A program made the translations under genes and the position numbers. The notes beneath the pieces were generated by a model that was not told where the DNA came from, did no database searches, and was given only the letters and a program-made list of their open reading frames with translations. Shown one piece after another: positions 26,478-35,598 of a stretch of DNA of 64,000 nt. This DNA comes from Capilliphycus robustus (lineage in GTDB: Bacteria; Cyanobacteriota; Cyanobacteriia; Cyanobacteriales; Microcoleaceae). The DNA lies in the NCBI RefSeq assembly GCF_034932365.1, contig NZ_JAYGHR010000015.1, positions 1 through 64,000 on the forward strand, in the 5' to 3' direction. Every line of letters begins with the position of its first letter. The first letter of the stretch is position 1.

Positions 26478-27716
26478 ATGAAAATTCTACATCTTAGCAC
26501 ATCTGATATAGATGGTGGAGCCGCTAGAGCCGCTTACAGACTACATCAAGGGTTACAATCAATTCAGATTAGTTCCCAAATGCTAGTCCGTGCAAAATCG
26601 AGTATTGATAAAAGTGTTATTGCTGAAAAAAGCCTGATGACAAAGCTTGGCCCCCCTGCTTCTAATTTACCCCTAAAACTCTATTCTAAGCGTCCACAAA
26701 CTAGATTTGCAGTTCAATGGTTCCCCGATATTCTCTCGCCCAAAGTGAGTCAAATCAACCCAGATATTGTTCACCTGCATTGGATTTGCAATGGTTTTTT
26801 ACAGATTGAAACACTATCAAAATTGAACAAACCTTTGGTGTGGACACTGCATGATATGTGGCCCTTTACAGGAGGGTGTCATTACGCGGAAGAGTGCGAT
26901 CGCTATACCGATTCTTGTGGGGCTTGTCCTCAACTCAAAAGTAACAAAAATCAAGATTTATCCCGTTGGGTTTTACAACGCAAAAACAAAGCTTGGAAAC
27001 CGATTAATTTAACAGTTATTAGTCCAAGTATTTGGCTGGCTGATTGTGCGAAATCCAGTTCTGTGTTTAAAGATGTACGCATTGAAGTGATTCCTCATGG
27101 ACTAGATTTAGAAAAATACAAACCTATTGAAATGTCAATTGCGCGATCGCTATTTAATTTACCTCTAAACAAACAACTGGTGTTATTTGGTGCATCCCCT
27201 GGAACAACCGGAGATTTTAGAAAGGGATTTCAGTTCTTACAACCTGCTTTAAAAAGCCTAAGTCAGTCCGGGTGGGAAGATAAAATTGAACTGGTGGTTT
27301 TCGGAGATTCTCAACCTGAAAAACCCTTAGATTTAGGATTTAAAACGCATTATCTGGGTCAATTTCACGATGATATTTCCCTTGCTTTGGTGTATTCCGC
27401 AGTTAATGTTATGGTTGTACCTTCCATTCAAGAAGCTTTTGGACAAACAGCTTCTGAGTCCTTAGCTTGTGGAACTCCGGTCGTTGCATTTGCGGCTACC
27501 GGACTTAAAGATATTGTCACACATCAACAGGATGGTTACTTAGCAAAACCTTTTGAAATTGAGGATTTAGCCCAAGGAATTGTTTGGGTACTCGAAGAGA
27601 GTTATCGCTATAAAACATTACGAATTCAAGCTCGTAAAAAAGCAGAACAAGAGTTTAGTTTCGAGTTACAAACCAAACGCCATTTATCAATCTATACTGA
27701 ATTAATAAAACCCTAG
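26478..27716 (+). CDS. GT4 glycosyltransferase (WcaC-like)
   Basis: A 412-residue retaining GT-B enzyme. The opening KILHLSTSDIDGGAARAAYR and the central WTLHDMWPFTGGCHYAEEC with a cysteine-rich segment (CDRYTDSCGACPQL) are characteristic of colanic-acid-type GT4 enzymes. The donor-site E-x7-E motif is EAFGQTASE, followed by LACGTPVVAF. It carries two HIP1 octamers, unlike the AT-rich block just upstream, which suggests it belongs to the resident genome. Last plus-strand gene before a four-gene minus block (convergent with 27781). Donor unknown. Confidence 0.92.
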   Translation: MKILHLSTSDIDGGAARAAYRLHQGLQSIQISSQMLVRAKSSIDKSVIAEKSLMTKLGPPASNLPLKLYSKRPQTRFAVQWFPDILSPKVSQINPDIVHLHWICNGFLQIETLSKLNKPLVWTLHDMWPFTGGCHYAEECDRYTDSCGACPQLKSNKNQDLSRWVLQRKNKAWKPINLTVISPSIWLADCAKSSSVFKDVRIEVIPHGLDLEKYKPIEMSIARSLFNLPLNKQLVLFGASPGTTGDFRKGFQFLQPALKSLSQSGWEDKIELVVFGDSQPEKPLDLGFKTHYLGQFHDDISLALVYSAVNVMVVPSIQEAFGQTASESLACGTPVVAFAATGLKDIVTHQQDGYLAKPFEIEDLAQGIVWVLEESYRYKTLRIQARKKAEQEFSFELQTKRHLSIYTELIKP

Positions 27717-27780
27717 AGATTATAATCCTGTGATCAATTTGAGAATAAGACGATCAGTTATATAGGATTTTACCAAACTT

Positions 27781-28734
27781 TTAATGATTAGAAAATCGAC
27801 GTTTTAAAATATAAGAAATTTGTTTTAAGGTTAACGTTAGTAAGCTCAAATCACTCAGAGTTTTAAATAAACCGACTAACAAACCTTTTTCTTTTATTGG
27901 TTTAATAACTCGATAGTAATTCATTTCTTGCTCAACTTGTAAGAAATATTGGTGAACCAATTGCTTGAGTTGTGGGTTTTGACTAACAGACTCTTGCTGC
28001 AAAAGGAAATGATTGACTAAATACAGTTGGTTTAAAATTTGTAATTTTTGATCGGTTGATGCTGAACCCGGACGAGAACGGCGATAATAATAATAAGCTT
28101 CGGGAATAACAATAAATTTTCCTCCCTTGAGTAGACACATCGCATAAAGCAGGAAATCTTCAGCGCTAGATAATCTACAATCGTACTCTATAGAATTTTG
28201 GCTTAAAAATTCCCGCTTCATCAGAGGCTTTGTCAACCCCAAATGAGGACTAACTCTGGCGGGTTTCATATTTGACTCTATCAAAGTCATAAGATCAATT
28301 GATCGAACTCGATTAAAATCCTGTTTAGCAACACAAAATAATGTTCCTTGTGGTTGATTTACATTATCTTGAATAAAATATAAATCATCTGCTACCAGAT
28401 CGGCATCTTCTTGTTCTGCAATTTGTAATAGTTTCTCAATGCGTTCAGGTGCATACCAGTCATCCGCATCTAAGGGAACAATCCACTTGCCTTTTGCTTC
28501 TGCTAAAGCACGGTTACGAGAATAACTTATTCCACGGTTTGTATCATTTTGAAGTAGTCGAAGACGCTGATCCGAAAATTCCTGAACAATTTTTACCGTT
28601 TGGTCAGTAGACCCATCATCAACAACAATCATCTCAATATCTGGCTCAGTTTGAGATAAAGTTGATTGAATTGCTTTGGGAATGTATTGTTCTGCGTTGT
28701 AAGCTGGAGTAATTATTGAAACTTTCGGGTTCAT
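27781..28734 (-). CDS. Family 2 glycosyltransferase
   Basis: A 317-residue GT-A enzyme. It begins KVSIITPAYNAEQYIPKAIQ, has the donor motif MIVVDDGSTDQTV and a clear DXD-type metal site in PLDADDWYAPERI. The C-terminal YYYYRRSRPGSAS is the usual acceptor-side segment of capsule GT2 enzymes. Last gene of a minus-strand run (32115 to 27781) containing two GT4 and two GT2 genes with gaps of 50-110 nt, likely one operon. No membrane helix seen. Linkage not predictable. Confidence 0.92.
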   Translation of the reverse strand: MNPKVSIITPAYNAEQYIPKAIQSTLSQTEPDIEMIVVDDGSTDQTVKIVQEFSDQRLRLLQNDTNRGISYSRNRALAEAKGKWIVPLDADDWYAPERIEKLLQIAEQEDADLVADDLYFIQDNVNQPQGTLFCVAKQDFNRVRSIDLMTLIESNMKPARVSPHLGLTKPLMKREFLSQNSIEYDCRLSSAEDFLLYAMCLLKGGKFIVIPEAYYYYRRSRPGSASTDQKLQILNQLYLVNHFLLQQESVSQNPQLKQLVHQYFLQVEQEMNYYRVIKPIKEKGLLVGLFKTLSDLSLLTLTLKQISYILKRRFSNH

Positions 28735-28796
28735 ATCAATTTTAAACTCAATTAATCGACAAAAATCTTGTATTTTAATGTCTGTTAGATTTCTAA

Positions 28797-29714
28797 CTAT
28801 CTAGATCGAAACTTGCCATTCTTCAAAAAGTGCTGAAATACAGGTTTGAGCATCCCAAGCTTTTTGTAAAAAGGAATACTAAAAGACATAATCAGTTTAA
28901 AATACAAAACAAATTCTTGAGTTGTTGGACAAGGAATTGTCCGAAATTCAAGGTGTGCTAACTGATATAATTCAGAGCCATAATTCATTTTTTTGCGAAT
29001 ATCTTCAAACATATAGTTTAAACTAACAAATCTCTGATACACCGTAGATATATTAGCTTGATAAGTTAGCATAAAGTTGCTGCCGTGCATTCTGTACTTG
29101 ACTAAAGGTTTAGCCATATAAAATCTTTTTGCTCCTACCAATGACGCTCCCCAGATTAGACAATCATCTGCTCTTCTTCGCCAATCTTCTAAATAAGGAA
29201 TAGGTAAAAATCTATTTAGAATCTTTCTCTTCATGGATATTGCTGAGGTGATTACTCCTTTCCATTGTGGATTATACAAAGTTAAAATGATTGCATAACC
29301 TAAATCTCGATCAGTTTCGTAGGGTAGAGATATCCCTTCTACAGTCCCGAATTTTTCATGCGAACAAAACAAAAAGTCACAGTCTGGATGTTTTTGATAA
29401 AAATTTAGAATTTCTTCTAAATAAGTCGGTTGATAAATATCATCAGAATCAAGGAAAAATATGAGATCACCCCTAGAAGCTAGATAACCTTCATTAAATG
29501 CAGAGAGTTGACCTTCATTTTGTTTCTTTAAAACCAGCTTAATTTCCGGAGAATCACTAAAGTTATTTGTGATTATTTCTACAGAGTCATCGGTTGAGCA
29601 ATCATCAACGATAATAATTTCATCAAAGCTAACAGTCTGGTTGAGAACACTTTGAACGGATTCAACAATAAACTTTCCATAGTTATAATTGTTAATTAAA
29701 CAAGTTGTTTTCAT
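28797..29714 (-). CDS. Family 2 glycosyltransferase
   Basis: A 305-residue GT-A enzyme with TTCLINNYNYGKFIVESVQS at the N-terminus, IIIVDDCSTDDSVE and the metal site FLDSDDIYQPTYL. The C-terminal half (YRMHGSNFMLTYQANIS) matches GT2 enzymes of exopolysaccharide loci. It is diverged from the neighbouring GT2 at 27781, so it is not a recent duplicate and probably adds a different sugar. An AGGAGA box precedes the ATG at 29714. Third gene of the minus-strand operon. Confidence 0.9.
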   Translation of the reverse strand: MKTTCLINNYNYGKFIVESVQSVLNQTVSFDEIIIVDDCSTDDSVEIITNNFSDSPEIKLVLKKQNEGQLSAFNEGYLASRGDLIFFLDSDDIYQPTYLEEILNFYQKHPDCDFLFCSHEKFGTVEGISLPYETDRDLGYAIILTLYNPQWKGVITSAISMKRKILNRFLPIPYLEDWRRRADDCLIWGASLVGAKRFYMAKPLVKYRMHGSNFMLTYQANISTVYQRFVSLNYMFEDIRKKMNYGSELYQLAHLEFRTIPCPTTQEFVLYFKLIMSFSIPFYKKLGMLKPVFQHFLKNGKFRSR

Positions 29715-29820
29715 CTATTCTCTCCTTATTAGTGAAAAACAGGTTATAAATTCTGCTGTTTGCTCCTAACAACCCATTATAAAAAAATCAATCTGTACTC
29801 AACCCCCTCAAAACTAGAAA

Positions 29821-30948
29821 TCAAGTCTGACTGAGAGCTTCTAGATACTTCTGAGCAGAATTTTCAATAGAAAATTGATTTAACCAAGTGGCATCAACCA
29901 GCTTATAACGTCCAGAAAGTACCTTTAAAATTTCTTCGGCCATCGCTTTATAATCACCCACAGGTGTTAAAAAACCATACTTGCCATGATCTAAAATTTC
30001 AGCCAGCCCGCTTTGACAATCGGTAGAAATAACCGGTGTTCCCACCGCCATTGCCTCGACTAAAACATTACCAAATCCTTCCCAAGCAGAAGACAATACA
30101 AACAACTTAGCACGAGCCATATAAGCATAAGGATTTTCAACAAAACCCTGTAAGTTTACATCATTTTCTACGCCTAACTGGTGTAAGAGAGACTGCAATC
30201 TAGCTTGAGCAAGCCCAGTTCCTAATATCATTAATCGAGCGTTTTGTTGCTTCCTTACCTGATAAAAAGCCTGAATCAAAGTTTCAAAATCCTTTTGTTT
30301 TGTTAACCGACCCACACCTAAAATAACGGGAGGTTCCCCGGTTTTAAACCAAGGATGATCAACAGGTTCCTTAGCTCTCTCTAACAGTTTTGGGGTAACA
30401 ATAGGATTATAGATTACCTTAATTTGTTCTAAAGGTAAACCCGAAATTTGAGCAACATCTTGAGCAACTCCCCCAGAAGATGCTAAAACTGCATCCGCCC
30501 AAGGATAAAATAGTTTAATCAAAGTATGGGGATAATAAGGCGTTATGCCTAAAAATCCCGGTAAATTCTGAATTGGAGGCCGAGGTGTTCCTAAAAGTGT
30601 ATTTTGAGTGCTAACTGCAATTTTTGTTGATACTCCTGATAATCGTTTAGCCAATATAGCGATTTCATCGTGATAGTGCGTATAGGAAATTAACGCTTTA
30701 GGTTGCTCCCGTTTTAGATAGGAAATCAGAGAGTATACAGAAGTTCGCAGTCGAGGGTATTTTAGGTCGATCATCCGAGAACCATCAGGAATTTGCTTAA
30801 CAAAAGGGCCTGTTACTCGGTCAAGTACAAAGTCTACCTTTAGACCTTTATTCACAAAACTATCTGCCAAATTAATCGCTGTTCTTTGGATGCCACCTTC
30901 ACCGAGATTCGGAAGAAAAAAACAAACATCCGTGCGGTTTGATGTCAT
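29821..30948 (-). CDS. GT4 glycosyltransferase, tandem paralog A
   Basis: A 375-residue GT-B enzyme. N-terminus DVCFFLPNLGEGGIQRTAIN; donor half VILGVGRLTKQKDFETLI; E-x7-E in AWEGFGNVLVE followed by AMAVGTPVIS. It aligns along its whole length with the next enzyme at 31003 (shared FVDYP-type spacing, PWADAVL/PWADGIV, YAYMARAKLFVLSSAWEG), so the two arose by tandem duplication. Sister GT4 enzymes like this often add successive residues of the same kind. Second gene of the minus-strand run. Confidence 0.92.
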   Translation of the reverse strand: MTSNRTDVCFFLPNLGEGGIQRTAINLADSFVNKGLKVDFVLDRVTGPFVKQIPDGSRMIDLKYPRLRTSVYSLISYLKREQPKALISYTHYHDEIAILAKRLSGVSTKIAVSTQNTLLGTPRPPIQNLPGFLGITPYYPHTLIKLFYPWADAVLASSGGVAQDVAQISGLPLEQIKVIYNPIVTPKLLERAKEPVDHPWFKTGEPPVILGVGRLTKQKDFETLIQAFYQVRKQQNARLMILGTGLAQARLQSLLHQLGVENDVNLQGFVENPYAYMARAKLFVLSSAWEGFGNVLVEAMAVGTPVISTDCQSGLAEILDHGKYGFLTPVGDYKAMAEEILKVLSGRYKLVDATWLNQFSIENSAQKYLEALSQT

Positions 30949-31002
30949 AGAAATCTAGGTAAATATTACCGAGTCAATTTCCAAATTTAAAAGTGAGAAT
31001 TC

Positions 31003-32115
31003 TCAATGTACTCCTAACATCTCTAAATATAGTCGAGTGGCTGTTTCTGAAGTAAACTGATCTAACCAAGTTGGATCAACCGTTTTTGTATGACCCGATA
31101 AAACGCTCAATATCGACTCTGCTAGGGCTTTCGGATCTCCAACCGGAGAAAGAAGACCATACTTCCCATCACCCAGAATTTCTTTAGCTCCACTCGGACA
31201 ATCGGTAGAAACAACTGGCGTTCCGACTCCCATTGCTTCGATTAAAACCGTAGGCAGCCCTTCCCAAGCAGATGATAACACAAATACTTTAGCACGAGCC
31301 ATATAACAGTAGGGATTCTCCACATAACCTGCTAGGGAAACATCTTCTTCAAGCTTTAACTCTTGGGCTAAGGCTTCCAATTGGGGTCGGTCTGGCCCCC
31401 AACCCAAAATCATTAATCGTGCAGGTTGAACTTGTCGAACTTGAGCAAAGGCTTTAATTAATGTAGGAAAATCTTTTTGAGCTTCTAATTTTCCCACCCC
31501 CAAAATAACAGGAGGTTCTCCTGGACAAAACCAAGGATGATCAAGTCGAACTTTCGCTTTTTCCTGTAGTTGAGGACTCAAAACCGAGTTGTATATGGTA
31601 CTAATACGATGAATGGGTAAACCTGTAAAATTACTTAAGTCTTCAGCAACACCCTGAGAAACAGTAACAATTCCATCCGCCCAAGGGTAAAAATAGCGAA
31701 CAAACGAAGGAATTAAATACTTTCGCGTTTTAGAAGTACGTTTAATCGCTTGAGAAAGGGTATTATGTTCAGACACTACAACTCGTGTTTTAACTCGGGC
31801 TATACGTTTAGCCCAGATTGCCATTTCATTAGCAAAATGCTGGGCTGATAGTAAAGCAACAGGTTGTTCTTCTTTGAGGTAACGAGTTAACGCTTGGGTG
31901 GTTTGCCAAATACCGGAGGAGGCTAAGTCCACAACCCGAACTTCGGATGGTATTTTTTCAATATGTGGCCCCCAGACTTTTCCAATCACGAAATCCACAC
32001 TTAAGCCATAGTTGACTAAACCACTAGCTAAGTTAAACATCACTCTCTCGGCACCACCCCCACCAAGATAAGCCATAAATAGAGCCACTCGGGGCTGAGT
32101 TGCCATAGTTGACAT
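31003..32115 (-). CDS. GT4 glycosyltransferase, tandem paralog B
   Basis: 371 residues from ATG 32115, chosen because an AGGA box lies close upstream and the start lines up with paralog A; a GTG at 32133 would add six residues. Motifs: RVALFMAYLGGGGAERVMFN, VILGVGKLEAQKDFPTLI, E-x7-E in AWEGLPTVLIE, then AMGVGTPVVSTDCPSG. It is a retaining GT-B enzyme, cytosolic or peripheral. First gene of the minus-strand four-glycosyltransferase run; 54 nt to the next start. Donor specificity is not known. Confidence 0.92.
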   Translation of the reverse strand: MSTMATQPRVALFMAYLGGGGAERVMFNLASGLVNYGLSVDFVIGKVWGPHIEKIPSEVRVVDLASSGIWQTTQALTRYLKEEQPVALLSAQHFANEMAIWAKRIARVKTRVVVSEHNTLSQAIKRTSKTRKYLIPSFVRYFYPWADGIVTVSQGVAEDLSNFTGLPIHRISTIYNSVLSPQLQEKAKVRLDHPWFCPGEPPVILGVGKLEAQKDFPTLIKAFAQVRQVQPARLMILGWGPDRPQLEALAQELKLEEDVSLAGYVENPYCYMARAKVFVLSSAWEGLPTVLIEAMGVGTPVVSTDCPSGAKEILGDGKYGLLSPVGDPKALAESILSVLSGHTKTVDPTWLDQFTSETATRLYLEMLGVH

Positions 32116-32653
32116 GAGTCCTGTATTCCCCACTACTGGTGTAACTTTAGCTGACCAAGAATGCGTTAGGCAATCCTGTATTTATCAGTTATATTTATTA
32201 CATTGATTATTTTTGATAAGTTTAATCAAAGCTATAATCAAAGGCTGTCAATCAAGCAGATCTAGGTTAGACTAGCTTTATACAACTCCAAACCCCCAAA
32301 AATGAAAGCGACTTAATCGGACTTCAACAGCTAATCCCGTTCTCTAGGTCGAATATTAGTTTTCTAACGTCAATTTTAACAAAAAATGTAGAAGCAAACA
32401 TGATTTCATTCAAATAATTGAATTGATCATTCTTACATGATGGCGCTATCCGAGAAGGAAACGCCGACTCATTAGCTATACCAAAATCCCCAAGAAAATA
32501 ATGAAATTGGGGTGTTTCCGAAGTAGAAAGGCGGCTCAACCCTCTTTTTCCTCTTGTCATTGATCCGAGAGAAAAAAGATTGCCTAAGCAGTAAGTTATT
32601 TCAAGGGTTTTTTGCAAAATTTGCTCAATCAAGTTTGAAGAATTTTGTATCTT
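32116..32653. other. 538-bp divergent intergenic region
   Basis: Between the minus GT4 operon and the plus oxygenase gene. It should hold both promoters. I see AT-rich sequence and no conserved gene; a 102-codon minus frame at 32324-32632 has no recognisable fold or composition and is not called. Confidence 0.4.
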
Positions 32654-33574
32654 ATGCTCAAAACATTTCTAGACAAGTCAAAAATCGCCGTATCAGAGCT
32701 AAAGTTCAAAGTGAGATCGGCTCAATATTCAGGTAAATTACCCAGTTTGTCACCCGATGACCGCCAAATTGTTGATGCACTTGACGCTGAAGGTGTATTG
32801 ATTACATCTCTAGATCATTTGGCACTGCCGTTCACTCCTCAGCTTCTTCAGGCAATTGATGGGTTACTACCAGAAGTTAAGTCGGCTTTTGCTGCTGATT
32901 CTCCGGGATTTACGAACGCTAAGAACACCTATATTGTTCGCGCCAGCTATGACAAAATTGCCGCCGAATATCCTGAGATTTTTCTATGGGGTCTTCAAGA
33001 TCGTTTGCTAGATATAGCTGAAAATTATATCGGTCTTCCAGTTGCTTTTTTGGGTGTTGATCTAAAGAAAGATATTGCTTATGAAGCAGGACGAGATGTT
33101 GGCTCAAAACGGTGGCATCGAGACGGGGAAGATTGCCGCGAATTTAAGATTATGATTTATTTAAGTGATGTGGCTGAGGATACAATTTCCTTTGACTATA
33201 TTCCGAGATATTTGACTCCATCCTTGTTGGAAATTATCTATAAATCTATTTTGATATTCAAGACTCCCTATAAGTCGATTTACACCGATGAACAGATGGA
33301 GCATTTTGTCTCATCTTCCGAGTGGAAAAGTTGCTATGGCCCCACAGGAACTGTAATTTTTGCGGGAACGGATGGTATTTTTCATCGGGGTCAATTACCA
33401 AAAGGTGCGGTAAAAGACCGACTCGCCTTGCAGTATACCTATACTTCCAGACAACCAGAAAATCCAACGTTCTGTAAACGCCATTTTTCTCAAAAAGGCT
33501 TGCTGATACTCAAGGATAAATTGTCTGAGCGGCAAAAAGAATGCGTATTTTGGTATGATCCAACTGAGGAGTAG
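32654..33574 (+). CDS. Phytanoyl-CoA dioxygenase-like 2OG-Fe(II) oxygenase
   Basis: 306 residues from ATG 32654 (a TTG nine bases earlier is possible). The double-stranded beta-helix iron ligands can be read as H155-x-D157 in RWHRDGED and H244 in IFHRGQLP, with R256 (KDRLALQY) as the 2-oxoglutarate anchor. Such enzymes hydroxylate or otherwise oxidise small molecules or lipids using O2 and 2-oxoglutarate. Homologs in polysaccharide loci are of unknown function; sugar or lipid-carrier modification is a guess. The upstream 538 nt suggests its own promoter. The next gene starts 79 nt after its stop. Confidence 0.72.
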   Translation: MLKTFLDKSKIAVSELKFKVRSAQYSGKLPSLSPDDRQIVDALDAEGVLITSLDHLALPFTPQLLQAIDGLLPEVKSAFAADSPGFTNAKNTYIVRASYDKIAAEYPEIFLWGLQDRLLDIAENYIGLPVAFLGVDLKKDIAYEAGRDVGSKRWHRDGEDCREFKIMIYLSDVAEDTISFDYIPRYLTPSLLEIIYKSILIFKTPYKSIYTDEQMEHFVSSSEWKSCYGPTGTVIFAGTDGIFHRGQLPKGAVKDRLALQYTYTSRQPENPTFCKRHFSQKGLLILKDKLSERQKECVFWYDPTEE

Positions 33575-33653
33575 ATGTAGTTTTTTTCGGTTTTCATCCC
33601 ACCAGTTTTTATGTTCGCCAATTATTAACCCAAGTAAAAATTCTGAAAAGTTT

Positions 33654-34625
33654 ATGATTAGCGTAATAATGGCTGCTTATAACGCCTCAAAGTATATTGG
33701 TTTAGCTATTGAAAGCGTTTTAAACCAAACTTTTCGGGAGTTTGAGTTATTAATTGTAGATGACCATTCTACAGATAGCACGCTCGATATTATAAAATAC
33801 TATGCTGATCAAGATAGCCGGATTCAGGTACTTCAGACTGAGCAAAATAGTGGGGCAAGTACGGCTAGAAATGTTGCCATTCGGGCAGCAAAATACCCTT
33901 GGCTAGCGATTATGGATTCGGATGATATTGCCCAACCCGAGCGGTTTGAAAAACAAATGAATGCGGCAAAGGAAAAGCCCCATGTTGTTGCTTGGGGAAC
34001 CTACGCTTGCCACATTAGCTCAACTGGAAAGGTGCTAAGTTTGGTTAAGCAAGGAGCAAAAACAGAAGAAGAGTTTTATCAATCTTGGCAAGAAGGACAT
34101 ATCCCATTTGTTATTCATCCAAGTACCCTAATTAACAGAGAAATTTTTGAAAAAGCTGGAGGATATGTGGAGTTATTAGAAAACTACTCCCTAACCCCAG
34201 CAGAAGATTTTGAATTGGTGGCTCGGCTAGGCAATTTTGGTCCGATTTTGGTAATCCCGGAACCTTTACTTTTGTATCGGGTTCATTCGAGTAGCCAATC
34301 AATGCAAAAGTTTTTTTGGCAGAAAAAGGTTGCAAGATATGTTGTTACACGCCATCGAGCAAAGTTGGCTGGAAATAAGGAACCTCTTCTCAGCCAATTT
34401 CTTAAAGAGTATGATTCCCAAGCTGTAATGTCCCGTTTAGCACAACAACTGCGAACACTGGGACAATTTTGGTACAGGAAAGCCGGACTATTTTTTGCTG
34501 ATCAGGATTACATTCGGGCTGGTTTGTACTTAGGAATCGCCATCGCAGCAAATCCGTCCTATTCCATACCCCGACTGTGGCATCAAAAGTTATCTCCTAA
34601 AACCCGGATGTCGATGCGAGAGTAA
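33654..34625 (+). CDS. Family 2 glycosyltransferase
   Basis: 323 residues from ATG 33654, where the GT2 fold begins (MISVIMAAYNASKYIGLAIE). The 33 codons available upstream overlap the oxygenase gene and carry no conserved sequence. Donor motif LLIVDDHSTDSTLD; metal site AIMDSDDIAQPERF; acceptor side RVHSSSQSMQKF. Cytosolic GT-A enzyme, probably co-transcribed with the oxygenase and the methyltransferase downstream. Sugar unknown. Confidence 0.92.
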   Translation: MISVIMAAYNASKYIGLAIESVLNQTFREFELLIVDDHSTDSTLDIIKYYADQDSRIQVLQTEQNSGASTARNVAIRAAKYPWLAIMDSDDIAQPERFEKQMNAAKEKPHVVAWGTYACHISSTGKVLSLVKQGAKTEEEFYQSWQEGHIPFVIHPSTLINREIFEKAGGYVELLENYSLTPAEDFELVARLGNFGPILVIPEPLLLYRVHSSSQSMQKFFWQKKVARYVVTRHRAKLAGNKEPLLSQFLKEYDSQAVMSRLAQQLRTLGQFWYRKAGLFFADQDYIRAGLYLGIAIAANPSYSIPRLWHQKLSPKTRMSMRE

Positions 34626-34711
34626 CGGCTGCAATGGCAGAAACACTCAAGGAAAAACTTATCTAACTTATTACGACCATAATCTAGCACAAACTTAGTA
34701 GGAAATGCAAG

Positions 34712-35572
34712 ATGATTAGCTCTATTAAAATCCCCAAAAAAGAATCAAGAACCCTTGAACAGATACAAGAACATTACACCATTGAAAAAGAGTTAGCCCG
34801 TCGCATCCAAAACTCCACGAAAGAGGAAAGAAAGCACCTCTATACTGAAGTCTATGACGAACTTTACCGGAAAGTCCCGCATCACCCTCAACTGACCCGC
34901 AAAGCGAGTTCTGAAACAACAGCTTGGATCGTTAATCAACGAATGCAATTATTGCAACGCTTCCTCACCCCTGAAACGGTCTATTTAGAAGTAGGGCCAG
35001 GAGATTGTAGTTTATCGTTGGCTGTGGCTAAACACGTGAAAAAAGTTTATGCTGTCGATGTTTCTACAGAGATTACCAAACAAAATAACTTACCCGAAAA
35101 CTTTGAATTTATCCTATCAGATGGATGTAGTATTCCTGCCCCCGAAAATAGCGTTGATGTAGCTTATAGTCATCAACTCATGGAACACCTGCACCCCGAC
35201 GATGCCCTCGAACAGCTTCAAAATATTTATCAAGCCTTAAAACCCGGTGGAATCTACATTTGTATTACTCCCAATCGTTTGTCTGGCCCTCACGATGTTT
35301 CCCGATATTTTGATGAAATTGCCACGGGATTTCATTTAAAAGAGTACACCGTAACCGAACTCAACGATTTATTTCATGCCGTTGGTTTCTCTCAAGTCAA
35401 TTGGGTCAAAAACAGTCCTAAACTTCATATAGAAATTCCTCTATTTTTTGGAACTATTTACCCCATTAAACTCAGTGAAATGATTCTCGAAAAACTTCCT
35501 TATGCTTCGCGCCGAAAAATTGCCAGTACACCTTTACTGTTTCGAGGAATGACCATGATTGGCAAAAAATAA
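34712..35572 (+). CDS. Class I SAM-dependent methyltransferase
   Basis: 286 residues. Rossmann core with motif I VYLEVGPGDCSLSL (about residues 91-104), acidic strand-2 end VYAVDVS, and post-motif QALKPGGIYICITPNR. A 90-residue helical N-terminal extension (LEQIQEHYTIEKELARRI) precedes the core. It is a methyltransf_11/25-type enzyme. In this setting O-methylation of a sugar or of the glycan non-reducing end is plausible, but other small-molecule substrates cannot be excluded. It lies between a GT2 and a GT4 gene on the same strand, with 26 nt to the next gene. Confidence 0.85.
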   Translation: MISSIKIPKKESRTLEQIQEHYTIEKELARRIQNSTKEERKHLYTEVYDELYRKVPHHPQLTRKASSETTAWIVNQRMQLLQRFLTPETVYLEVGPGDCSLSLAVAKHVKKVYAVDVSTEITKQNNLPENFEFILSDGCSIPAPENSVDVAYSHQLMEHLHPDDALEQLQNIYQALKPGGIYICITPNRLSGPHDVSRYFDEIATGFHLKEYTVTELNDLFHAVGFSQVNWVKNSPKLHIEIPLFFGTIYPIKLSEMILEKLPYASRRKIASTPLLFRGMTMIGKK

Positions 35573-35598
35573 ATCGGAAAATATTTGCAAATAAAAAA

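Noticed and set aside
32324..32632. 102-codon minus frame between the GT4 operon and the oxygenase
   Set aside because: No domain pattern, poor ribosome-binding site, atypical composition.
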